64,000 bases of DNA, taken from assembly GCA_963784065.1 (NCBI GenBank), contig CAWAQA010000008.1:166795-230794 (forward strand), written 5' to 3'. Origin of the DNA: CAWAQA01 sp963784065. Lineage in GTDB: Bacteria > Acidobacteriota > Vicinamibacteria > Vicinamibacterales > UBA2999. The stretch's first letter is position 1; each line of letters begins with the position of its first letter. The notes under the pieces were generated by a model, which was given only the letters and a program-made list of their open reading frames with translations, did no database searches and was not told the DNA's origin. This document shows, piece after piece, positions 57,132 through 64,000 of this stretch. The translations under genes and the position numbers were made by a program.

Positions 57132-57977
57132 CCGCACCGGCGCGACGCGAGGTCGTGCGGGTGATGGTCACGCGGGGGCTGAGCGAGCGCCGGGCCCTGA
57201 CCGTCGTGCGGATGAGTGCCGCCGCGCTGCGGTATGTGCCGCGGCCCGATCCCGACGCAGGCCTGCGCGACCGCATCGTGGCGCTGGCCCACCGTCACCG
57301 GCGCTACGGCGCGGGCATGATCTATTTGAAGCTGCGGCAGGAAGGGCGCCGTCGTCAATCACAAGCGGGTCGATCGTTTGTATGCGGAGGCCCGTCTCCA
57401 GCTGAAACGCCGGCGACGGAAGAAGGTGCCGGTGGTCGACCGCCAGCCGCTTCTGCGCCCGCTGGTGCCGAACGAGGTCTGGTCGGCAGACTTCGTGTTC
57501 GACCGGACGGCCGAAGGCCGCGTGCTGAAATGCTTGACGATCGTCGACGACGCGACGACGGAGGCGGTCGCGATTGTGCCGGCGCGGGCGCTCGGCGGGC
57601 TCCCGGTGACCCGTGTGCTGGAGCAGCTCGCGCGCCAGCCGCGGGCTGCCGCAGGTGCTCCGCACCGACAACGGCCCCGAGTTCTGCGGGCGCGCCATGC
57701 TCACGTGGGCGCACGAGCGCGGCCTCACGCTGCGGCTGATCGAACGCCGGGCAAGCCGACGCAGAACGCGTACGTCGAGTCCTTCAACGGCCGGTTCCGC
57801 GACGAATGCCTCAACGAGCACTGGTTCACCAGCCTGGCCCATGCGCAGGCTGTGATCGAAACGTGGCGACGGGAATACAACGAGGAGCGACCGAAGAAGG
57901 GCCTCGGCGGGCTGACGCCCGCCGCCTATGCCAAGACGCTGATGAAGGAAACGAGTACAGTCACCGCCGGACTCTAA
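57125..57977 (+). CDS. IS3-family OrfB (integrase/DDE), frameshifted
   Basis: Catalytic subunit of about 280 residues. GLSERRALTVVRMSAAALRY opens it. The DDE core is WSADFVFDRTAEGR, VLRTDNGPEFCGRAML and ESFNGRFRDECLNEHWF. It ends LGGLTPAAYAKTL. Frame changes near 57355, 57640 and 57745 are single-base insertions. It overlaps orfA by 7 bases and ends 26 bases before the IS right end. Confidence 0.88.
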
Positions 57978-58003
57978 AGCCGACTGCTACTCAAGAGGGG
58001 GGA

Positions 58004-58597
58004 GTCGTGCATCAGCAGTGCGTTGCTCGCCGGGCCGAAATCCCAGTAGCCCTGGGCGCGAGCCCAGAGCATCCCCACCGGATTCATGGAGGCCGCAAGC
58101 AGGCCGGCGAGAAGGGTCTTCGTCCTGGTGCTCGGTACGATCGCCGAGAACATCAGGATGACTGCGCCGATCCACGAAATCGCTGGAGACACGGATAGCG
58201 TGGGGAGGATCGGCCCCGAATGAAACGTCAGCCCCAGCGCGAGCGCTGTGAGGATCATGTACGCCAGGCCGATGTCGAGAATACGCTGTGGGTCCCGGTT
58301 GGCCGTCCTCGTGTAGGCAAAGAGCAGGAGCGACGCGACGACGCTCACGGCGGCGATCGCATCGCCCATCGTCGGGCCGAGCCCCACCGCGTCACCTTGC
58401 ATCGACCGCATCGCGAGGCGGCCCAGGATGGTTCCGACGACCCACAGACCTGCGGCGACGAGCGACATGATGCCGAGGCGGGCGGAGGCTTCCCGAAGCA
58501 CATCGTCAGGGAGGGCTCGCGGCCGACCCCGTGCAGCGGCAGCCTCAGCGGGGGTCGCCTCAGTCGGAGGCCGTATGAGTTTCGGGACCTGCATCAC
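58004..58597 (-). pseudogene. Ser/Thr protein kinase, 5' part (membrane domain)
   Basis: GTG 58597 starts a protein with a Pro/Ala-rich cytoplasmic lead, DVLREASARLGIMSL, then four membrane helices (LVAAGLWVVGTILG, AAVSVVASLLLFAY, YMILTALALGLTF, WIGAVILMFSAIV) and WDFGPASNALLMH. Kinases of this type continue directly with YPDYLLVG, which is exactly where the other half resumes at 55308. The open frame runs 30 bases into the IS. The two halves make one kinase gene of about 540 codons, separated by 2.7 kb. Confidence 0.87.
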
Positions 58598-59052
58598 AGC
58601 GCGGGTCAGTGTACGGTCATTTCAAGTGATGAGCCTGTGCGGCCTCCCGTTCCCAGGCTGGCGACGCATCGGGGAGTTTCGGCGTTTGGATTTTTGAGCA
58701 CCTCCGGTCGAACGAGACTGTCCCCACGATTGTCCCTGCAACGCGCCAGAACAGCGCCTACCGGTTGGTTGCGAGTCCCCGCAACCATAGATACTTGCAG
58801 TCCTGGCGGCTATGCGCGCGGCGCCCTCTGAGAGCAGGTCCTGAGTGCGACGTTTGGACGACACTCGCGCCAGACGTCGAGAGCCTGACGTGGCGAACGA
58901 GCACCACCTCGTCGTCATCACGAACGACCTCCATTTCGCGGCGATCCTGCGGCCGGTGCCGTCGCTGGACCGACCCAGTCTGCTGCGGTACGTGCCTGGC
59001 AAAGCGCCGAACCGTCGGTTCTTGTGCTGCGTGATATCGACGGTGCCAGCGG
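58598..59052. other. no gene recognised
   Basis: 455 bases between the kinase start and a VOC gene. Open frames on both strands are Arg-rich and lack conserved motifs. It probably contains the kinase promoter on the minus strand. Confidence 0.45.
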
Positions 59053-59412
59053 TCATGCCGGCGGATAGGGCCGCGAGGGCGGCGTCGCCAGCGTGAGCAG
59101 GTTGCCGTCAGGATCACGCACCTGCGCCAGCGTCGAGTAGTCGCCCTCAATGTCGTCCCCGAGCACGATCCCCAGGCCCTGCAGCCTGCGGCGCTCGGCC
59201 GCGACATCGTCGACGACAAGGAACATCACGCCCCTGCCGGCGATATCGTCATCGGTTGAAAGCGCTACCCCGCCCTGGTCGAAGAGCTCCCACTGCACCA
59301 GCGTGTCCATCGGCCGGTAATCCGGTCCACGACCGAGCAGCTTCGTATACCAGCCTTCGGCCGCCGCAAGGTCTGCGGTGAGCAATGCGGTGTAGATCTT
59401 CTGCAGGTTCAT
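59053..59412 (-). CDS. VOC-family (glyoxalase-like) protein
   Basis: 119 residues, single vicinal-oxygen-chelate domain, cytosolic. ATG 59412 follows GGAGAAGAACAA. LYxxLLTADLAAAEGWYTKLLG-like opening, WELFDQGGVALS, VMFLVVDDVAAERRRLQ and VRDPDGNLLTLATPP are the family pattern. Often annotated as bleomycin-resistance or glyoxalase-related; actual substrate unknown. Confidence 0.88.
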   Translation of the reverse strand: MNLQKIYTALLTADLAAAEGWYTKLLGRGPDYRPMDTLVQWELFDQGGVALSTDDDIAGRGVMFLVVDDVAAERRRLQGLGIVLGDDIEGDYSTLAQVRDPDGNLLTLATPPSRPYPPA

Positions 59413-59639
59413 TTGTTCTTCTCCGGGCGAGACCCGGTGTGAACGCCTGCTCGACCAGCAAGGTTGCCGTGACATCTGGAGCGGAAGCGGGCGGCCGCCC
59501 CGTTTCAGTCGATGAGAAACTTCCCGATCAAGCCGCAGAGCGACGCATAGTATCAAAGAACGGCCGAAAACAGACTCGGGGGCCCATGCGCCGGAAACCC
59601 GTAGGAACGCACAGACTCGACAGAACGGAGGGAACGGAG

Positions 59640-60893
59640 GTGAGGGTCTCGATCGTCATCGTCAGTCGTTCGAATGCTCCCGCGCTCGTCCTCACGTGTG
59701 CGGTCATGGTGTCCGCTTGCGGTGGAACGTCCCCCGTCCCACCAGCGTCCACCAACGCCGGCGCGCAACAGTTCGTGGGTTCTGTGGCCTGCGAGTCGTG
59801 CCACCGTGAGATTTACACACGCTGGAAGACGACGCTGATGGCCAACGTCGTTCGCGACCCGAAGCAGCACCCCGACGCCATCCTCGGCGATTTTTCGAAG
59901 CCGCATCCGCTTGTCACGTTCAGGAAGGAAGACGTGGCGTTCACCTACGGCAGCAGGTGGAAACAACGGTACTTCACCAAGATCGGCGATGACTACTTCG
60001 TCTTTCCCGCCCAGTGGGATGTCGAGAACAAGACCTGGCGAGCCTATTCGCCTCGACGTGGCACGGACTGGTGGACGGAGTTCTACCCTGAAGACCAGAT
60101 GCAGCGCCCGGCGGGGCCGCTGTGCGACGGCTGCCATTCGGTGAACTACGACGTCAAGACGAGGACCGTCACCGAGTGGAACGTCGGCTGTGAGCGATGC
60201 CACGGCCCGGGCGGTCAACACGTCCGCGACGAACAGATCAAATCCATCGTCAATCCGGCCCGCCTCGATCCCGATCGAGCAGACGACGTGTGCATCCAGT
60301 GCCACTCGCAGGGCAAGCCGCGCAGAAACCCGATCGAAGGGCGCTACTACGACTGGGCGGTCGGCTATCAGCCTGGCGGCCGGCTGGCCGACGTGTGGGA
60401 ACTCGAAGGGCCCCACCTCGGCGAGGAGACGTTCACCCACTGGCCTGACGGCACTGCCCACAAGAATCGGATGCAGGGCAACGACTACGTGCAAAGCCAG
60501 ATGTACATGAAGGGGGTGACCTGCTACGCCTGCCACGACGTCCACGGCACGGATCACCCCGCTGATCTTCGGCTGCCCGGCAACGCCGCGTGCACCCAGT
60601 GCCATACACCGACGCTGCAACCCGGTCCTCGCGGCACGGTCGAGTTCCACACGCAACATGCGGCGAACAGCGAGGGCAGCAAGTGCGTCGCGTGCCACAT
60701 GCCGTTGGTGCAGCAGACGATCGCGAACGTGAACGTGCGCAGCCACACGTTCAAGTTCATTTCGCCGGCGATGACGGGGCGCTACGGCGTGCCGAACCCA
60801 TGCACGACATGTCACAAGGACCGGTCCAACGAATGGGCAAACGAGGCGCTGAAGTCGTGGCCGAGTGTTCGAGCGTGGCGAGTCGCTCAATGA
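59640..60893 (+). CDS. octahaem c-type cytochrome lipoprotein
   Basis: 417 residues. GTG 59640 has GGAGGG six bases before it. A lipoprotein signal (ALVLTCAVMVSAC) puts it on the envelope. Eight CxxCH haem-binding sites are in order: CESCH, CDGCH, CERCH, CIQCH, CYACH, CTQCH, CVACH and CTTCH, with further His residues for the distal ligands. It resembles the cytochrome c554/multihaem family with tetratricopeptide relatives seen in Acidobacteria. Likely periplasmic electron transfer. It is the first gene of a three-gene run with an exported protein and a membrane protein. Confidence 0.9.
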   Translation: MRVSIVIVSRSNAPALVLTCAVMVSACGGTSPVPPASTNAGAQQFVGSVACESCHREIYTRWKTTLMANVVRDPKQHPDAILGDFSKPHPLVTFRKEDVAFTYGSRWKQRYFTKIGDDYFVFPAQWDVENKTWRAYSPRRGTDWWTEFYPEDQMQRPAGPLCDGCHSVNYDVKTRTVTEWNVGCERCHGPGGQHVRDEQIKSIVNPARLDPDRADDVCIQCHSQGKPRRNPIEGRYYDWAVGYQPGGRLADVWELEGPHLGEETFTHWPDGTAHKNRMQGNDYVQSQMYMKGVTCYACHDVHGTDHPADLRLPGNAACTQCHTPTLQPGPRGTVEFHTQHAANSEGSKCVACHMPLVQQTIANVNVRSHTFKFISPAMTGRYGVPNPCTTCHKDRSNEWANEALKSWPSVRAWRVAQ

Positions 60894-60905
60894 CGAGCGG
60901 CGAGT

Positions 60906-61648
60906 GTGCGACCTGCCGCGACGATCGACCGGTACCTGGCGGCAACCGGCGTCATTCTCACGATGTGCTTCGTCGCTGACGTGCCGCTGCGAGCTCAGGT
61001 CGCTGCTGGGTGCTCTGTGCGCCGGAACTGAAGATCGAGCCGACACTAACCGTCGAGAACGTCTTTCGTGGGCCGGTCGTCGAGACGCTCGAGGATGGCG
61101 TCGTTGTCGAACGCGCCAGGGCAACACGCGAACGCGTGTTCGAGCTGATTCTGGCCGTGGAGGTGCCTACCACACTGCCCCGCATAGGCCTCACGTTCGA
61201 AGCGATTTTCGTGCCGTTTGGCTCCACCGATGTCCATCCGTTCACCGGCGTCGCGGCATCGGACCTCGATCGCAGCAGCATTCGCGACAACGGCGTGGAG
61301 ATCGAGACAGAACTCAACTTCGGCCTCTTCGATGAGGAGCAGACAGGCGGATGGGTGTCGTCGCATGTGGACGTGGTCGACAAGTTCAGCCCGGGCGAGA
61401 CGTCCACCGCGGGAAGCGTCTATACGCACAAGCTCAATTTCGAATGGGACACGGCATTCCACGTCTTCAACCGGCTCCCGGAACGCAACTGGCTGCGGAA
61501 CGTCGAGGTCGAGCTGTCGCTCGATTATGTCGCGACCGGTCTGCCCAAGGCGGGCGACACCCAAGGGCACGAACGCTTCGTCGATAGCGCGAGCCCGTGG
61601 TCGCTGTCGCTGGTATTCGTGATGCCTCTGGCACCGCTGGTCCCATGA
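60906..61648 (+). CDS. exported hypothetical protein, frameshifted near the N-terminus
   Basis: From GTG 60906 a signal-peptide-like segment is read (YLAATGVILTMCFVADVPLRAQ), then an indel near 61005 leads into LKIEPTLTVENVFRGPVVE. The mature part is rich in beta strands with alternating hydrophobics (VFELILAVEVP, VELSLDYVATGLP, WSLSLVFVMPL), as in a small outer-membrane barrel or an immunoglobulin-like fold. 12 bases after the cytochrome gene and overlapping the next start (ATGA), so an operon member. Not recognised. Confidence 0.65.
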
Positions 61649-62121
61649 CGCTGATCCCGGACTGGGCGCCGAACGTCCACCCGCTGATCGTACATTTCCC
61701 CATCGCCTGGTGGATTGCGGCCGTGATCGTCGACCTGATCGCCGTGGTGCTGCCGCGCACCGCGTGGGCAGCGACGACGGCGTCCACCCTGTATCCGGCT
61801 GGTGCCCTATCGGCGATCGTCGCGTATCTGACCGGTCGCCAGGCGGCGGCGACAGTGCTGACACCCGGGATGGCGCACCCGCTCATCACGGAGCACTCGA
61901 ACTGGGCCCTGGGCACCACGGTCGCGTTCGTCCTCGTTGCGACGCTCCGACTGTACGTCAACCTGAATTGGCCGCAGGGACGCCGCTGGATGCGTACGGC
62001 ACTTGCCGCCGCTGCTCTCGCCGCCCTGGCGGGGTTGTTTGAAACGAGCGAACGAGGTGCCCGGCTCGTTTACGAACAAGGCGTCGGGGTCGCTACGCCT
62101 CGGCATCTGTCCCCCAGATAG
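61645..62121 (+). CDS. DUF2231-like membrane protein
   Basis: 158 residues with four membrane helices. The opening PNVHPLIVHFPIAWWIAAVIVD is characteristic of the DUF2231 family, in which His residues in the first helix are thought to bind haem. Later helices: TLYPAGALSAIVAYLTG, ALGTTVAFVLVATLRLYV, TALAAAALAALAGLFE. Directly coupled to the preceding gene and two genes from the octahaem cytochrome, which supports a membrane electron-transfer role by inference. Confidence 0.75.
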   Translation: MTLIPDWAPNVHPLIVHFPIAWWIAAVIVDLIAVVLPRTAWAATTASTLYPAGALSAIVAYLTGRQAAATVLTPGMAHPLITEHSNWALGTTVAFVLVATLRLYVNLNWPQGRRWMRTALAAAALAALAGLFETSERGARLVYEQGVGVATPRHLSPR

Positions 62122-62438
62122 CGTCTCAATCGCCCCCGCCGGGCGTTCTCCGTGGCGGCTGGTTTTCTCCGCGATACGGGAACCTGTTCGCTGCCTTCGT
62201 GGACTGGCACGGTTGGCAGGCTGAGCCACTCATAAAATGTTTCTCGCCGGGGAGTGAGAAACGCGCTCGCGGCCAGCGCGTCGAAGCTGTGAGGCTCATG
62301 GCTACCGGCCGGCCGAGACGTGCCACCGCGACGGAAGTCAATTGACGGACCGAACGGGGCCATAGTATCCAGGGATCGGCGTTGCTGCTCGAGGGACGAC
62401 CGCGGCAGAGGACGAAGCACCAGGAACGGAGACGGAAG
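62122..62438. other. intergenic region with a small hairpin at 62239-62262
   Basis: No gene seen. GTTTCTC and GAGAAAC pair perfectly around a 10-base loop, possibly a weak terminator for the cytochrome operon. The rest presumably contains the promoter of the sugar dehydrogenase gene. Confidence 0.4.
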
Positions 62439-63762
62439 ATGAACAGGACCGTGTTTGCGACCGCAATCGCCTTGACCCTCGTCGCCACTCCCTACGTGTC
62501 GGCTCGGCAGGGCGGGCCCCCTCCCGGTGGCGGGCCGGAAAGCGGAATCAACGTTCGTCCACCGAACGATCCGGCCCAGAAGCCGGCGTTCAGCGGGCAG
62601 ACACGCGCGCCGGAGCAGAAGCTCAACGTCGCCTTCGACGTCGTCACCGTATCCGAGGGTCTCGTCAACCCGTGGGGGCTCGCGTTCCTGCCGGACGGCA
62701 AGATGCTCGTCACCGAGCGGCCGGGACGCCTGCGCGTCGTGAGCGCCGACGGCAAGACAGATGTCGGAGCCGGTGACCGGCCTCCCCGCGGTCGACGCGC
62801 GGCAGCAGGGCGGCCTGCTCGACGTCGCGCTCGATCCGGCGTTCCAGAAGAATCAGCTCATCTACTGGAGCTACGCCGAAGGCGGGCCGAGCGGCAACAA
62901 CACCGCGGTCGCGCGCGGCAGGTTCGTCGACGGTGCCGCGCCGAAAGTCGAGAACGTACAGGTCATCTTCCACCAGGCGCCGTCGCTCGTCTCGACGCTG
63001 CACTTCGGCGGACGCCTGGTGTTCGGCCGCGACGGCACGCTGTTCATCACGCTCGGCGAGCGCTCGATCATCGAGGGACGCATGCAGGCGCAGCGGCTCG
63101 ACGGCCTGCTCGGCAAGATCGTCCGCCTCAACGCGGACGGGTCCGTGCCGAAGGACAACCCCTTCATCGGTAAGGACGGCGTGCGGCCCGAGATCTGGTC
63201 ATACGGCCACCGCAATGTGGAGGCGGCGACGCTGCATCCGACCACCGGCGAGTTGTGGGAGGTCGAGCACGGCGCCCGCGGCGGTGATGAGCTGAACATT
63301 GCGCGCAAGGGCAAAGACTACGGCTGGCCGACGATTACCTACGGCATCGAGTACCAAGGCGGCCCGATCGGCGGCGGCATACAGCAGAAGCAGGGGATGG
63401 AGCAGCCGCGCTATTACTGGGATCCGATCATCGCGCCGAGCGGCATGGTGTTCTACACCGGCAGCCTGTTCCCGGCATGGCAGAACAGCCTCTTCATCGG
63501 CGGCCTGGGCAGCCTCAACCTGGTGCGGCTGACACTGAAGGGCGAGCAGGTCGTCGGCGAAGAGCGTCTGCTGCAGGACCTGCAGCCGCAGCGCGAGCGG
63601 ATCCGCAACGTGCGCCAGGGTCCGGATGGCGCGCTCTATCTGCTGACGGACAGCCCTAAGGGTCGCATCCTCAAGCTGGTGCCAAAGAGCGAGCCCTGTT
63701 ACGAGGTGAGCACATGCCGCATTGATCCGATGACTCCGTCGAACGGCCTTGCTAGAAGCTGA
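62439..63762 (+). CDS. PQQ-dependent sugar (aldose) dehydrogenase, exported, frameshifted
   Basis: Periplasmic beta-propeller oxidoreductase of the YliI/soluble glucose dehydrogenase family, about 440 residues. ATG 62439 gives signal peptide RTVFATAIALTLVATPYVSA. After a Pro/Gly-rich spacer, LVNPWGLAFLPDGKMLVTERPGRL is the conserved first blade. An insertion near 62757 shifts to VTGLPAVDARQQGGLLDVAL, then LHFGGRLVFGRDGTLFITLGER, LLGKIVRLNADGSVPKDNPF, SYGHRNVEA, EVEHGARGGDELNI and YGWPTITYG. These hold the PQQ and Ca-binding residues. It converges with the TonB receptor fragment, overlapping it by 11 bases. Confidence 0.92.
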
Positions 63763-64000
63763 ACTTCAGCGCCAGCTGCACGACGCGGGGAACGCCCGCC
63801 GACGTGATCGTCCCGAAGGCGGCAGCGCCAACCGTGGTGTTTGGAGCGGCGAACGGCGGCGTGTTCGTCACGTTGAAGACCTCCGCGCGCTTTTCCAGGG
63901 CCCTCGTTCCGGATAGCGGCACGCAGCGCATCAGCGCGATGTCGAGGTTGCGATAGGCCGGACCGCGCACCGGGCTGCGCGAGCTCGAGCCCAGCGTAAA
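63752..64000 (-). CDS. TonB-dependent receptor, C-terminal end only (runs off window)
   Basis: The last 82 codons of an outer-membrane receptor: NLDIALMRCVPLSGTRALEK, RAEVFNVTNTPPF (the FNxxN motif of barrel strands in this group) and the final strand VVQLALKFSF with C-terminal Phe. The 5' part lies beyond base 64000. Confidence 0.85.
   Translation of the reverse strand, partial: FTLGSSSRSPVRGPAYRNLDIALMRCVPLSGTRALEKRAEVFNVTNTPPFAAPNTTVGAAAFGTITSAGVPRVVQLALKFSF

Larger units (their letters stand above)
55320..58003. mobile_element. IS3-family element with an IS110 element nested inside
   Basis: Both ends start TCCCCCC going inward and continue CTTTTGAGTAGC on the left and TCTTGAGTAGC on the right, then TTTCGGTTTAG versus AGTCGGCTTTAG, so they are matching inverted repeats. 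Inside lie an IS110 transposase (55574-56799) and IS3 orfA/orfB (56867-57977). An IS3 left end is normally within about 100 bases of orfA, so the extra 1.4 kb is the nested IS110 insertion. The whole splits a Ser/Thr kinase gene. Target duplication not clear (GACG against GTCG). Exact IS110 boundaries not resolved. Confidence 0.82.

Noticed and set aside
55574..57977. IS110 and IS3 genes as one two-transposase element
   Set aside because: IS110 and IS3 move by different mechanisms, and the terminal repeats match only IS3-type ends; nesting is simpler.

Overview
The window is high-GC chromosomal DNA that most resembles a member of the Acidobacteriota, probably Vicinamibacteria-like. This is inferred from family content, not from a marker gene: Oar-type TonB-dependent receptors with a carboxypeptidase-like N-terminal domain, a membrane-anchored Ser/Thr kinase of a type common there, a CotH-like exported kinase, and many exported proteins of unknown function. 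The sequence carries dozens of single-base indels, nearly all one-base insertions that double a C or G. They break well-conserved housekeeping genes, so I treat them as consensus errors. Genes are annotated over their full length with the breaks noted, and 'pseudogene' is kept for biologically disrupted genes.

Layout, 0-25.9 kb (core): an oxidative pentose phosphate operon gnd-zwf-pgl; a VTT membrane protein with two unknown genes; a lone response regulator; a hemE-hemY pair; an exported methyltransferase; arginase; a divergent response regulator/histidine kinase pair; an exported protein with protein-kinase-like motifs; a lipoprotein phosphatase; an exported M3 oligopeptidase; a translationally coupled zincin/ATP-grasp pair; a CotH-type kinase; another exported methyltransferase; an exported VOC protein; an FKBP lipoprotein; a response regulator; a type IV pilin-like protein.

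25.9-42.9 kb (metabolic island): two adjacent moeA genes (the second fused to a periplasmic-binding-like domain) and mobA for Mo/W cofactor assembly. A tungsten-type aldehyde:ferredoxin oxidoreductase with its own MoaD lies on the opposite strand, followed by an NAD-dependent formate dehydrogenase (NuoE-NuoF fusion plus NuoG-FdhF-type alpha subunit). Then come a GntR/FCD regulator divergent from oxc (oxalyl-CoA decarboxylase), frc (formyl-CoA transferase) and an ADP-forming acyl-CoA synthetase. Together they describe oxalate breakdown: oxalyl-CoA to formyl-CoA and CO2, CoA passed back to oxalate, and formate oxidised to CO2 and NADH by a Mo/W enzyme whose cofactor genes are alongside.

43-58.6 kb (mobile region): tRNA-Lys and tRNA-Glu; a serine recombinase remnant whose 3' end runs into tRNA-Glu; a MobF relaxase remnant; IS3 and integrase-type transposase scraps; an Oar-like TonB receptor; an IS630 element sitting precisely in an oxidoreductase gene; and an IS3 element, itself hit by an IS110 element, that splits a Ser/Thr kinase gene. 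58.6-64 kb returns to chromosomal genes: a VOC protein, an operon of an octahaem cytochrome with an exported and a membrane protein, a PQQ-type sugar dehydrogenase, and the 3' end of another TonB-dependent receptor.
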